Notes: a model not told the origin generated them from the sequence alone. DNA of 64,000 nt from Nocardioides sp. (GCF_025965415.1 NZ_JAOPWY010000167.1:1-64000); one strand, 5' to 3'. Shown: positions 35,688 to 45,316, numbered from the stretch's first letter. Made by a program: numbers and translations.

Positions 35688-36260
35688 ATGGCTGCTGACC
35701 GCACCGACACCTGGGTCCCTCCGCCCTGGGAGCCTCCCCTCGCCGGCACCGAGGCCGAGCACCTGCTCGGGGCGCTGGGGCGGCTCCGCACCACCCTCCG
35801 CTGGAAGGCCGACGGTCTCGACGAGGCCGGGCTGCGCCACCGCATCAGCTCCTCGAACCTCTCGCTCGGCGGACTGCTGCTCCACCTGGCGATGGGCGAG
35901 GACTACTACCTCACGACCAAGCTGCGCGGCGAGGAGCTCGTCGAGCCGTGGCGCTCGCTCGGCCACGACGGCACCGACGAGTGGGAGTTCACCACCGAGA
36001 GCCTCTCCGCGGCGCAGACGTACGACGTCTTCGACGCGGCGGTCCGCCGCAACGAGGCGCGCATCGAGGCCGCGCTCGCCGAGGGCGGGTTGGGCCTGGT
36101 CGCGCACGTCGACGACGGCAACGGCAACCACCCGAGCCTGCGCCGCCTGCTGTGCGACCTGCTCGAGGAGTACGGCCGCCACACCGGCCACGCCGACCTG
36201 CTGCGCGAGGCGGTCGACGGCCGCGTCGGCGAGGACCCGCCGGACGACTGGGCCCCCTGA
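35688..36260 (+). CDS. DinB/DUF664-family protein (intact)
   Basis: LGALGRLRTTLRWKADGLDEAGLRHRISSSNLSLGGLLLHLAMGEDYYL...LLEEYGRHTGHADLLREAVDG. Confidence 0.88.
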   Translation: MAADRTDTWVPPPWEPPLAGTEAEHLLGALGRLRTTLRWKADGLDEAGLRHRISSSNLSLGGLLLHLAMGEDYYLTTKLRGEELVEPWRSLGHDGTDEWEFTTESLSAAQTYDVFDAAVRRNEARIEAALAEGGLGLVAHVDDGNGNHPSLRRLLCDLLEEYGRHTGHADLLREAVDGRVGEDPPDDWAP

Positions 36261-36267
36261 GTCCGGC

Positions 36268-37200
36268 TCAGGACAGGCCCGACCACGGGTCCTCGCGCCG
36301 CCACAGCGTCGGGAGGTGGAGCGCGACGCCCTGCGCCCGGGCCAGCTCGCCGAGGACCCGCATGGTGACGCCGAGGTCGTCGCCGGCGTGGGGGAGGGCC
36401 CGCAGCGGGAGGTCGAGGCCGCGGAAGAAGTCGTCCCAGTGGGTCAACACCACCCGGCGAGCACCGACGGCCTCGACGGTCTCGGCCCAGTAGGCACGGA
36501 TGTAGCCCTCGTCCATCACCCCGAGCTGACCGATGCCGAGGTAGGCCACCTCGGCCCGTCGTCCGGCCAGGGCGCCCTCGACGAAACCGGCGCTGCCCTG
36601 CAGCAACGCCGTACGGCCGCTGGCGTGCTCGACGAGGATCGACCAGGCCTGGCCGCACCGGTAGGCACCCGTCCTCACCGGCGGCACCACCGGCTCGTCG
36701 ATGGTGCCCGGGAAGCGGTCGGGCGGGCAGTGCGAGGACTCGACGTGGGTGAGGGTGAAGGCCCCGAAGGCCTGCGGCCGGCCCGGGGTCACGAGGGCGA
36801 TGCGGGTCGGGTCCAGCCCGGCGCCGCGACCGACGTTGGCCGCCGACTCCCCGCCGACGAGCACCGCCCCCGTCTGCGCGGCGACGACGGCCGAGTCCAT
36901 GACGTGGTCGAAGTGGGTGTGGACCGGCGCGACGGCATCGAGGCGACGTCCGCCCGGCCCGAACCCGAGCCGGTCGAGCGCGGCATCGATCCTGGCGGCG
37001 TCTGGGGCGAGCCGCCCCAGGAGCACGGTCGGGAGGGACGGCCGGGAGAAGAAGCCGTCGGTCATCACGGCGCTCTCGCCGTCGTCGACCAGCAGGCTCG
37101 CGACCCCGAGGAACGTCACCGCGAGACCGCCGTCGGCGGCGGGCACGTCGAAGCGGTCGGCGTACTGCTGCAGGTCGGGGCGGCCGAGCTTGAGTCGCAT
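36268..37200 (-). CDS. Metallo-beta-lactamase-fold hydrolase (UlaG-like)
   Basis: LAVTFLGVASLLVDDGESAVMTDGFFSRP; VAPVHTHFDHVMDS; ATG at 37200. Confidence 0.85.
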   Translation of the reverse strand: MRLKLGRPDLQQYADRFDVPAADGGLAVTFLGVASLLVDDGESAVMTDGFFSRPSLPTVLLGRLAPDAARIDAALDRLGFGPGGRRLDAVAPVHTHFDHVMDSAVVAAQTGAVLVGGESAANVGRGAGLDPTRIALVTPGRPQAFGAFTLTHVESSHCPPDRFPGTIDEPVVPPVRTGAYRCGQAWSILVEHASGRTALLQGSAGFVEGALAGRRAEVAYLGIGQLGVMDEGYIRAYWAETVEAVGARRVVLTHWDDFFRGLDLPLRALPHAGDDLGVTMRVLGELARAQGVALHLPTLWRREDPWSGLS

Positions 37201-37424
37201 GCGCGACAGCCTAGGGAGACCGCGCGGTTTGCCGGGTGCCGCAGAAGGGCATCCACAGGGCATGTCGACCTGCCAGGGTGGGTGCGTGAGGTCGGACCGT
37301 GGTGTGCTCGCCGCGGCGCTGCTGGCGCTCTCCGCGTGCTCGTCGGGCGACCCGACGGACCCCGCCACCGGTGGGGCCGGCGCCCAGGGCAAGGTCCGGA
37401 CCTTCGACAAGCCCGGTGGGTGAC

Positions 37425-37653
37425 GTGCCTGGTCCGGAGGGCTTCGCCTACGAGGTGCGCGGCGGCGAGGTCGTGATCAGCCACACGGCCGTCGTGCGAC
37501 GGTGCTGCGCGGGAGTGCTGCCCACCGCTTCCTCGCCGACGTCGAGGACGGCGACGAGGCAGACGGGCAGGAGCTGATGGCGCGCGTCACCGGCAACTAC
37601 CGCCGCGGCAACGAGCGGACGGCGAAGAACCACCCGCGCAACGCGGGTCGCTG
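37425..37653 (+). pseudogene. Frameshifted small conserved ORF
   Basis: GPEGFAYEVRGGEVVISH then, after an apparent 2-nt insertion, GRRATVLRGSAAHRFLADVEDGDE...LMARVTGNYRRGNERTAKNHPRNAGR. Confidence 0.6.
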
Positions 37654-37658
37654 ACCAC

Positions 37659-37868
37659 CTACTTCGACGGCTCCGGGGTGTCGACGTCGGCGCACTTCAC
37701 CTTGGGGTTGATCCCGGTGTAGTTGAGGGGTCCCGCCACGATGTTGAGCGCGATGTCGCTCGCCTCGGAACAGTTGGTGTCCGTGTCGTCGAAGTAGCCG
37801 CGCTGGAAGGCGGCGAAGGCGCCGATCACCAGCCAGATCACCAGCACGATGCCGATCAGTCGTCCCAT
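37659..37868 (-). CDS. Small membrane protein
   Basis: 69 aa, N-terminal TM segment MGRLIGIVLVIWLVIGAFAAFQRGYF. Confidence 0.65.
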   Translation of the reverse strand: MGRLIGIVLVIWLVIGAFAAFQRGYFDDTDTNCSEASDIALNIVAGPLNYTGINPKVKCADVDTPEPSK

Positions 37869-37974
37869 GGAGGGCCTCCTCGTGTCGTCCGGCCGGGTGG
37901 CCAGTGTTCGATCATGCGCACGTTCAGACCGCCGCTGCCACCCACCCAGGGGTGTCCGGCCCTAGTCTCGGCCC

Positions 37975-38352
37975 ATGACGATCTTCGCTGTCGGGTTCGC
38001 GGTGCTGGCCGCGGCGCTGCACGTCTACATCTTCGTGCTCGAGTCCTTCCGCTGGACCGAACCGTCGACGCGCAAGACCTTCGGGGTCTCCGAGGCGGAT
38101 GCCCGGGTGCTGGCGCCGATGGCCTACAACCAGGGCTTCTACAACCTCTTCCTGGCCATCGTCACCCTCGTCGGCGTCGCGATGCTCAGGACCGAGCACG
38201 TCGGCGGCTCGGCGCTGGCCCTGGCCGGCACCGGCTCGATGCTCGCCGCCGCGATCGTCCTGGTCACCCACGACCGCACCATGGTCCGCGCCGCCCTGAC
38301 CCAGGGGACGCTGCCCGCGCTCGCGGTACTGTTCCTGCTGCTGGAGCTCTGA
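37975..38352 (+). CDS. DUF1304-family membrane protein
   Basis: ALHVYIFVLESFRWTEPSTRKTFGV...MAYNQGFYNLFLAIVTLVGVAML. Confidence 0.88.
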   Translation: MTIFAVGFAVLAAALHVYIFVLESFRWTEPSTRKTFGVSEADARVLAPMAYNQGFYNLFLAIVTLVGVAMLRTEHVGGSALALAGTGSMLAAAIVLVTHDRTMVRAALTQGTLPALAVLFLLLEL

Positions 38353-38371
38353 CCCGAGGGCGCCGACCCCG

Positions 38372-40030
38372 CTAGGCGAGGTAGGTGTGCACCTGGGAGA
38401 CCACGGACGCGCCCTCACCGGTGGCGGAGGCGACCCGCTTCATCGAGCCCGAGCGGATGTCGCCGATCGCGAAGATGCCGGGCAGGGTCGTGGCCAGGTC
38501 GACCGGTGGCAGGTCGTCGGCCCAGTGCTCGCGCGGGATGTCGCGGCCGGTGAGGACGAAGCCGTTGGTGTCGAGCACCACCGACTCGGGGAGCCAGCCG
38601 CACTCGGGCACGGCCCCGAGGAGGAGGAAGAGGCCGCGCGCCTCGACCCGCTCGTGCGTGCCGCTGCCCACGTCCTCCATGTCGAGCCACGCCAGGTGCC
38701 CGACGTCGTCCGGGCCGCCGTCGACGACCCGCGTCGAGCCGCGCACGGTGATCCGCGGGTTCCACTCGATCTCGTTGATGAGGTACGACGACATGGTGGC
38801 GGTCAGGTCCGGTCGGCGTACGACGAGGGTGACGCTGCTCGCGAAGCGGGCGGCGTGGACGGCGGCCTGCCCGGCGGAGTTGCCGCCGCCCACGATGACC
38901 ACGTGGTCGCCGGCGAGCTCGCGCGCGGCGGCCATCGCGGCGCCGTAGTAGACGCCGCGGCCGACCAGCTCCTCGAGCGAGTCGACGCCGAGGCGGCGGT
39001 AGGTGACGCCGGTGGCGACGAGCACGGTCCGGGCGTGCACGTCGCCGCCCTCGGTGTGCACGACGTGGGCCCCACCGTCCGTCGCCGGCGTCACTGCGGT
39101 GGCCGGCCAGCCGGTGAAGAACCGCGTGCCGAACCGCAGCGCCTGGCCGCGGGCCCGCTGGGCGAGCCGCATGCCGGAGATCCCACGAGGGAAGCCGAGG
39201 TAGTTGCGGATCATCGAGCTGGTGCCCGCCTGGCCGCCGATGGCCTCGGCCTCGAGGCAGACGGTCGAGAGGCCCTCGCTGGAGGCGTACACGCTGGCGG
39301 CGAGACCGGCCGGACCGGCGCCGACCACGAGCAGGTCGACCACCTCGTCGAGCTCGATGTCGTCGGGCCGGCCGTAGAGCTGGTGGGCGAGCGCCCGCAC
39401 GCTCGGGCAGTGGCCGCACCACCCGACGAGCGAGGACACCACCGGCCATCGCCCCTCGTCCTCGGGGCAGTTCTCCATGACCGCGCGGCCGATCTCGCTG
39501 TCGGGGTGGTGCACGCCGGCCGGCAGGCCCACCCGGCTCAGGTAGTCGAGCAGCTCGCGGGTCAGCGCGTCCTTCTCAGGGGTGATGATCCGGACGTTCT
39601 CGACCACGGGGGTCGCGACGGTCGCGTTCCACTCGTTGAGCATCTCGCCGACGGCGCCGTGGAACTCCTCGTCGCGCGGACCCTGCGGCATCAGGAGCAG
39701 GGCGTCGACCTTGCCCGCGGCGACCGCGTGTCGGAAGGTCTGGTTGTCCTCGCGGAAACGGCTGATGTGCGACACGATCAGTCGCCGTGCCGTCGGCACG
39801 ACCTTCCGGGTGCCGCCGATCAGCGCGTAGAGCTTGTCCTGGTCGTGGTCGCTGTCGATGACGAACAGCGCGACCTGGTGGCCCGAGCCCATGAGGTCCT
39901 TGGCGGTGGCCTTGGCGGTGACCTCGTCGCCGACCAGGCGGACGTCGTACTCACGCTCGTAGCGCGCGAACGCCTCGCCCAGCTCGACGGCGTGGTGCGC
40001 GGAGGCGATGACGATCGCAGGCGCTCCCAT
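38372..40030 (-). CDS. Thioredoxin reductase-like flavoprotein with N-terminal receiver-like/glutaredoxin-like region
   Basis: DLLVVGAGPAGLAASVYASSEGLSTVCLEAEAIGGQAGTSSMIRNYLGFP; VVIVGGGNSAGQAAVHAA; IFAIGDIRSGSMKRVASATGEGASVV. Confidence 0.88.
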   Translation of the reverse strand: MGAPAIVIASAHHAVELGEAFARYEREYDVRLVGDEVTAKATAKDLMGSGHQVALFVIDSDHDQDKLYALIGGTRKVVPTARRLIVSHISRFREDNQTFRHAVAAGKVDALLLMPQGPRDEEFHGAVGEMLNEWNATVATPVVENVRIITPEKDALTRELLDYLSRVGLPAGVHHPDSEIGRAVMENCPEDEGRWPVVSSLVGWCGHCPSVRALAHQLYGRPDDIELDEVVDLLVVGAGPAGLAASVYASSEGLSTVCLEAEAIGGQAGTSSMIRNYLGFPRGISGMRLAQRARGQALRFGTRFFTGWPATAVTPATDGGAHVVHTEGGDVHARTVLVATGVTYRRLGVDSLEELVGRGVYYGAAMAAARELAGDHVVIVGGGNSAGQAAVHAARFASSVTLVVRRPDLTATMSSYLINEIEWNPRITVRGSTRVVDGGPDDVGHLAWLDMEDVGSGTHERVEARGLFLLLGAVPECGWLPESVVLDTNGFVLTGRDIPREHWADDLPPVDLATTLPGIFAIGDIRSGSMKRVASATGEGASVVSQVHTYLA

Positions 40031-40102
40031 GTCACGAGCCTAGTCGTGCGCGAGGAACGAGCGCAGGCGTGGCGAGGGAGGTCGAGCAAGCCCGGTCCGG
40101 GC

Positions 40103-41947
40103 TCAGCCGGTGAGGTTGTGGACGTAGCACCAGCGCCAGGACTCGTCGGGCTCCGCGGACTGCATGACCGGGTGGAGGGTCTCGTGGAAGTGCGCGGTGG
40201 CGTGCTTGCCGACCGAGGAGTCGCAGCAGCCGACGTGGCCGCACGCCAGGCACTGCCGCAGCGACACCCATCGGGTGCCGTCGGCCAGGCACCGCGCGCA
40301 GGACGGGTCGGCGACCGTCTCGATCGCCGGGTAGGCCTCGAGGTCGTCGCACTGGCGACCGCCGGCGAGCGACAGGGACCCGATGCGAACGCGCTCCGGG
40401 GCGTCGGTGCCGGCATCGAGCATCGACTCCTCGATGTCGAGCATCCCGAGCACCTGGCTGACCACATCGGACGGCACCTTGCCCTTGTCGCGGACCAGCA
40501 GCACCTTGGCGCGCTCGGCGTCGATCATCTCCCCGCGGATCCGGGCGTAGAGCTCGGACGGCGTCTCCTCGTCCTCCGCCGTGGCGAGCTGCTCCCAGGC
40601 GGCGAACGAGCGCTGGTCGAGGCGCGACCGGATCTGGTCGGAGACGCCGTGGTGGTCGTCGTACTCCAGCTCCTCGAGCTTGGCGAGACCGGCGTCGGCG
40701 GCCTGCTGGAGGAGCGCGGCCCGGGCCAGCGCGTCCTCGGCCGGGTCGGGTGCGGGCACGTCGAGCAGCCGGGTCAGCAGCGGCAGGGTCAGCCCCTGGA
40801 GGAACAGCGTGCCGGCCACCACGGTGAACGCGACGAGCAGCAGCACCTCGCGGTGCGGGGCGTCGTCGGGGATGACGAAGGCGGCGGCCAGGGTGACCAC
40901 CCCGCGCATCCCGGCCCACCCGATGAGGAAGGTCCACGAGGCCGGCAGCGGGTCGGGGCGCATGCTGCGGAAGAGCCAGGTGAGGAAGACCCAGGCGAGG
41001 CGTACGACGATGACGGTGGCGAGCGTGGCACCGCACACCAGCGCTATGTGTCCGGGCGACAGCGTCGAGTCGGCCACGTCGGCGAGGATCCAGTCGAGCT
41101 GGAGGCCGATGAGCAGGAAGACCGTGTTCTCCAGGATGAAGGCGACGGTGCGCCACGTGATCCGCTCGGTGATCCGCGACTGCGCGCTCTGGATGATCGG
41201 CGCCTTGTGCCCGAGCAGGAGGCCCGCGACCACCACCGAGATCACCCCGGACGCGTGCACCTCCTCGGCGGCGACGAAGGCCGCGAACGGCGTCAGGAAG
41301 GAGATCGCGGTGTCCATCAGCGGGTCGGTGACGCGCGTGCGCAGCCAGGCCACGAGCAGGAAGAAGCCGATGCCGATGGCGACTCCGCCGCCGGCGGCGC
41401 GGAGGAAGTCCACCCCCACCTCGGTCATCGCGACACCGCCGTAGAGGGCGGCGGTGGCCGTGCGGAGCGCGACGAGCGCGGTGGCGTCGTTGAGCAGCGA
41501 CTCGCCCTCGAGGATCGTCACCACCCGTCGCGGCAGCCCGATCTTCCGGGCGACGGCCGTCGCGGCGACCGCGTCCGGCGGCGCGACCACCGCACCGATC
41601 GCGATCGCGGCCGCCCAGCCGATGCCGGGCACCAGCCACTGCACGACCGCGCCCACCGTCAGGGCGGTGAGCACGACCAGGACCACCGAGAGCCGCAGGA
41701 TCGAGCCCCGGTTGGCGTTGAAGTCGACCAGCGACGTCTGGATCGCCGCGGCGTAGAGCAGCGGCGGCAGCAGCCCCAGCAGGACCACCTCGGACTCGAG
41801 GTGGATGGTCGGCACGCCCGGCACGTACGACGCCGCGGCTCCGACCACGATCAGCAGGAGCGGCGCCGGGAAGCGCAGGCGCTCGCTGACGGCGGTGGCG
41901 GCCAGGACGACGGCGGCCATCGAGACGAGCAGCAGGGCGAGCTCCAC
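40103..41947 (-). CDS. CPA1-type Na+/H+ antiporter with C-terminal UBP-type zinc finger
   Basis: GAVVAPPDAVAATAVARKIGLPRRVVTILEGESLLNDATALV; C-terminus CARCLADGTRWVSLRQCLACGHVGCCDSSVGKHATAHFHETLHPVMQS. Confidence 0.92.
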   Translation of the reverse strand: MELALLLVSMAAVVLAATAVSERLRFPAPLLLIVVGAAASYVPGVPTIHLESEVVLLGLLPPLLYAAAIQTSLVDFNANRGSILRLSVVLVVLTALTVGAVVQWLVPGIGWAAAIAIGAVVAPPDAVAATAVARKIGLPRRVVTILEGESLLNDATALVALRTATAALYGGVAMTEVGVDFLRAAGGGVAIGIGFFLLVAWLRTRVTDPLMDTAISFLTPFAAFVAAEEVHASGVISVVVAGLLLGHKAPIIQSAQSRITERITWRTVAFILENTVFLLIGLQLDWILADVADSTLSPGHIALVCGATLATVIVVRLAWVFLTWLFRSMRPDPLPASWTFLIGWAGMRGVVTLAAAFVIPDDAPHREVLLLVAFTVVAGTLFLQGLTLPLLTRLLDVPAPDPAEDALARAALLQQAADAGLAKLEELEYDDHHGVSDQIRSRLDQRSFAAWEQLATAEDEETPSELYARIRGEMIDAERAKVLLVRDKGKVPSDVVSQVLGMLDIEESMLDAGTDAPERVRIGSLSLAGGRQCDDLEAYPAIETVADPSCARCLADGTRWVSLRQCLACGHVGCCDSSVGKHATAHFHETLHPVMQSAEPDESWRWCYVHNLTG

Positions 41948-41994
41948 GCAGTGATTGTCGCGGCTGGCGGTCGATCAGGCCATCGCGTTCACCG

Positions 41995-42546
41995 TCAGCG
42001 GACGACGTCGTAGACCTGCAGCGTGATCCCGTTGGAGTAGGCCGCGTGCTCGGTGAGCGCCAGCCTGGTCTTGTCGCCCTCGGCGAAGAGCCGCTTCCCG
42101 CCGCCGAGCAGGAGCGGGAAGACGAGCAGGTGGTAGCGGTCGACCAGCCCGGCGGCGGCCAGGCCCTGGGCGAGGGTGGGGCTGCCGTGGACGTGGATCT
42201 CCCCGCCCTCGGTCTGCTTCAGCTCGGCGACCTCGTCGAGGGACCGCAGGACCGAGGTGTTGTTCCACTCCGGGTCCTGCAGCGTCGAGGAGACGACGTA
42301 CTTGGGCATCGCGTTGTAGCTCGCGAACTCCTCCATCGAGGGCCACACCGGAGCGAACTCGTCGTAGGACTGCCGCCCGATGAGCAGCGCCGTCGCCGCC
42401 ACGGTCTCGCGGCCCTTGATCTCGTAGGCCGCGGCGTCGAAGTCGACGTCCTTGAAGGTCCAGCCGGCGTGCGGGTGCTCGCCGCCGCCGGGCGAGTCGA
42501 CGATGCCGTCGAGGCTGATGAACTCGGTGACGACGATGGGACGCAT
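41995..42546 (-). CDS. Dihydrofolate reductase/RibD C-terminal-family protein
   Basis: MRPIVVTEFISLDGIVDSPGG...LLIGRQSYDEFAPVWP...GLVDRYHLLVFPLLLGGGKRLF. Confidence 0.88.
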   Translation of the reverse strand: MRPIVVTEFISLDGIVDSPGGGEHPHAGWTFKDVDFDAAAYEIKGRETVAATALLIGRQSYDEFAPVWPSMEEFASYNAMPKYVVSSTLQDPEWNNTSVLRSLDEVAELKQTEGGEIHVHGSPTLAQGLAAAGLVDRYHLLVFPLLLGGGKRLFAEGDKTRLALTEHAAYSNGITLQVYDVVR

Positions 42547-42578
42547 GGGGTGATCCTCTCGGTGGTGACGGGTGTGGG

Positions 42579-43067
42579 TCAGGAGGCGAGCAGGTCGTCG
42601 ATCTGGTTGATGGCCTGGGTCGAGCCCTCGACCACGCCCATGCCGAGCACCTTCTGCAGGTCCTCCGCAGATGCGTAGGTCGACCTGTAGGTCGCCCGCG
42701 TGCCGTCCGCGGTGGCCGCGAAGTCGAAGGCCTGGGACGACTCGGGCATCTCGGTGTTGGGCTCGAAGCTCTCGTCGCGGGCGAAGCCGTCGCGGAAGGT
42801 GAAGCCGCTCGGCTCCTCGACGCCGGTGACCGACCAGTAGGCGTAGAACTTCTGGCCTTCGGGGCTGGTCATGTAGTAGTTCATCCGACCACCGGGAGCC
42901 AGCTCGTGGTCGACGAAGGTCGCGGGGTAGCCGGGGGGACCCCACACGCGCTCGAGCTGGCGCGGGTCGGCGTAGACGCCCCACACGCGCTCCACCGGAG
43001 CGGCGAAGTCGGCGGTGATGGTCAAGGTGAGGGCGTCGAGGTCGTGCTGGACGTTGGTGACAGGCAT
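42579..43067 (-). CDS. AHSA1/SRPBCC-family protein
   Basis: TITADFAAPVERVWGVYADPRQLERVWGPPGYPATFVDHELAPGGRMNYYMTSPEGQKFYAYW. Confidence 0.9.
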   Translation of the reverse strand: MPVTNVQHDLDALTLTITADFAAPVERVWGVYADPRQLERVWGPPGYPATFVDHELAPGGRMNYYMTSPEGQKFYAYWSVTGVEEPSGFTFRDGFARDESFEPNTEMPESSQAFDFAATADGTRATYRSTYASAEDLQKVLGMGVVEGSTQAINQIDDLLAS

Positions 43068-43072
43068 GTCGA

Positions 43073-43447
43073 TCAGTCCTTCTCAGTGGTGGTGGGGGTG
43101 TCGGTGGAGGTGTCGGTGGCGAGGAGCTCGTCCATGCGGGAGATGCGGCCGCGCCACAGGGCCTCGAGCTCGCTGAGCATCACGCCCACCGAGCGCACGG
43201 CCTCCACGTCGCCGCTGGCCAGGGCCTCGCGGCCCTGCCGACGCTTGGTCAGCAGGCCCGCCCGCTCCAGCACGGCGACGTGCTTCTGGACGGCCGCAAA
43301 GCTCATGTCGTAGCTCTGCGCCAGCGCCGAGACGGAGTGCTCGCCGGCCAGCACGCGACGCAGGATGTCGCGCCGGGTCCGGTCGGCGAGGGCGTGGAAC
43401 CAGGCGTCGGCCCGGTCCTCGCTCTCACTGCCGTGGTGCTCGGTCAT
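43073..43447 (-). CDS. ArsR-family transcriptional regulator
   Basis: WFHALADRTRRDILRRVLAGEHSVSALAQSYDMSFAAVQKHVAVLERAGLLTKRRQGRE. Confidence 0.92.
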   Translation of the reverse strand: MTEHHGSESEDRADAWFHALADRTRRDILRRVLAGEHSVSALAQSYDMSFAAVQKHVAVLERAGLLTKRRQGREALASGDVEAVRSVGVMLSELEALWRGRISRMDELLATDTSTDTPTTTEKD

Positions 43448-43456
43448 GGGACAAAT

Positions 43457-43476
43457 GTACAACCATATGGTTGTAC
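43457..43476. promoter_or_regulatory. Perfect 20-bp palindrome, candidate ArsR operator
   Basis: GTACAACCATATGGTTGTAC located 9 bp upstream of the arsR-like start. Confidence 0.75.
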
Positions 43477-43592
43477 GTTGTCAAGGGGTTTCGACCCCTT
43501 TCGGGTGCGGCGCGACGGGTGCGTTGGCAGGTAACCTCGCACTGAGGTGCGATCTCTCGCGCCACGTCGCTGAGAGAAGTGGGGCACCCGCG

Positions 43593-44531
43593 GTGCACAG
43601 ACTCGTCCAAGGCCTCCGGCTCGGAGGTCGCTACGTGCTGCAGGACCGCATCGCGGCCGGTGGCATGTCCGACGTGTGGCGCGCGGTCGACGACGTCCTC
43701 GAGCGCGACGTGGCGGTGAAGGTGATGCGCGCCGACCCCGACAACGAGGAGATCTTCGCCCAGCGCTTCCGCGACGAGGCGCTGCACTCGGCCGCGCTGA
43801 TGCACGCGAACATCACGACCGTCTTCGACTACGGCGAGGACGACCACCTCACCTTCCTCGTCATGGAGCTGGTGCCCGGCCTGCCGCTCTCGGCGATCAT
43901 CCGCGAGCAGGGACCCCTGTCACCGGACTCGGTGCGGTCGATCGTCGGGCAGGCCGCGCTGGCGCTCGGCGTCGCCCACGAGGCCCGCGTCGTCCACCGC
44001 GACGTCAAGCCCGCCAACATCCTGGTGCGGCCCGATGGCGTGGTGAAGCTGACCGACTTCGGCATCGCCCGCGCGATCGACGCGATCGGCCACACCCGGG
44101 TCGGCGAGATGCTCGGCACCCCCAACTACATCAGTCCCGAGCAGGCGCTCGGCGAGCAGGCCACCGGAGCCAGCGACCTCTATGCGCTCGGCGTCGTGGC
44201 CCACGAGATGCTCAACGGCCAACGGCCCTTCGACCGGGGCACGCCGATCGCCACTGCGATGTCGCACGTCAACGAGCCGCCGCCGCCGCTCGGCGACCAC
44301 GTGCCGATCGAGCTGCGCGCGGTCGTCGAGGCGCTGCTGGAGAAGCAGCCGGGAGACCGTCCGGCCAATGCGCGCTCGGTCGCGCAGATGCTGGGCATCG
44401 CCGACAACGAGCTGTCCGGGCTCGCCGAGGGACTGGCCACGTCGGTGAGCGGCGAGTACGTCGACGACACCACGACGCCGGTGACCGACCTGCCGACCGT
44501 GGCCGCCCGGGCCGACGACCTGCTCGACTAG
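43593..44531 (+). CDS. Ser/Thr protein kinase (kinase domain only, no TM segment)
   Basis: GGRYVLQDRIAAGGMSDVWRAVDDVLERDVAVKVM; VVHRDVKPANILVRPDGVVKLTDFGIARA; GTPNYISPEQAL. Confidence 0.92.
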   Translation: MHRLVQGLRLGGRYVLQDRIAAGGMSDVWRAVDDVLERDVAVKVMRADPDNEEIFAQRFRDEALHSAALMHANITTVFDYGEDDHLTFLVMELVPGLPLSAIIREQGPLSPDSVRSIVGQAALALGVAHEARVVHRDVKPANILVRPDGVVKLTDFGIARAIDAIGHTRVGEMLGTPNYISPEQALGEQATGASDLYALGVVAHEMLNGQRPFDRGTPIATAMSHVNEPPPPLGDHVPIELRAVVEALLEKQPGDRPANARSVAQMLGIADNELSGLAEGLATSVSGEYVDDTTTPVTDLPTVAARADDLLD

Positions 44532-44538
44532 CGTCCGC

Positions 44539-45222
44539 TCACCTGCGGGCGTCCTCGTCGATCAGTGCCGCGAGCGCGGCCGGCTGGGTGAACATCGGCC
44601 AGTGGCCGGAGTCGATGTCGACGAAGTCCACGCGCGTGGTCTTGGCGAGCTCCGGGATGTCGCCGGCCTCCAGCCACTCCTTGGCCTGCTCCGGGGTGTA
44701 CTCCGGGCAGACCATCGTCACCGGCACCGCATAGCGGCGCTCGTCGGTGAGGCGGACCGTCCCCTGGGCGATGGCCGCGGGCACGGCGATCGCGCCGGCG
44801 GCCACCCGCGCCTTCAGCTCGGGCGACATGTCGTCGGAGTCCGGGCCCTCGAAGGGCTCCCAGCCCGGGAAGGCCACCACGCCGTCGACGGGCTCGAAGA
44901 AGCCGAAGTAGGTCTCGCCGTCGCCGTTGGGCATGCCCCCGACCAACGCCACGCGGGTCACCTTCTCCGGGCGGGCGTCCGCCGCGACCCAGGCGAGGGC
45001 GCACGCGGCCGAGTGGCCGACCACGAGGGTCGGGCCGTCGGCGGCGTCGACCGCGGACACGATCGCGGCCACCTGGTCGTCGTACGTCGCCTGCACGTTG
45101 CCGTCGCCCTGCCCGGGGAGGGTGAGCGCGACGGGACGGTGGCCCAGGCTCTCCAGATGGGGGACGACCTCGTCCCAGGCGGACCCGTCGAGCCACATGC
45201 CGGCGATCAGGACGATGTCCAT
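44539..45222 (-). CDS. Alpha/beta-fold hydrolase
   Basis: VLIAGMWLDGSAWDEVVPHLESLGHRPVALTLPGQG; LVVGHSAACALAW. Confidence 0.88.
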   Translation of the reverse strand: MDIVLIAGMWLDGSAWDEVVPHLESLGHRPVALTLPGQGDGNVQATYDDQVAAIVSAVDAADGPTLVVGHSAACALAWVAADARPEKVTRVALVGGMPNGDGETYFGFFEPVDGVVAFPGWEPFEGPDSDDMSPELKARVAAGAIAVPAAIAQGTVRLTDERRYAVPVTMVCPEYTPEQAKEWLEAGDIPELAKTTRVDFVDIDSGHWPMFTQPAALAALIDEDARR

Positions 45223-45316
45223 GGTGTTCTCCTCGTTGTCGGGGGGTCGACCCTCATGACCACCCTAGGAGTGGTTCCGGACGCTCTACGTCCGGATCGG
45301 GTGGCACCATCGACCC

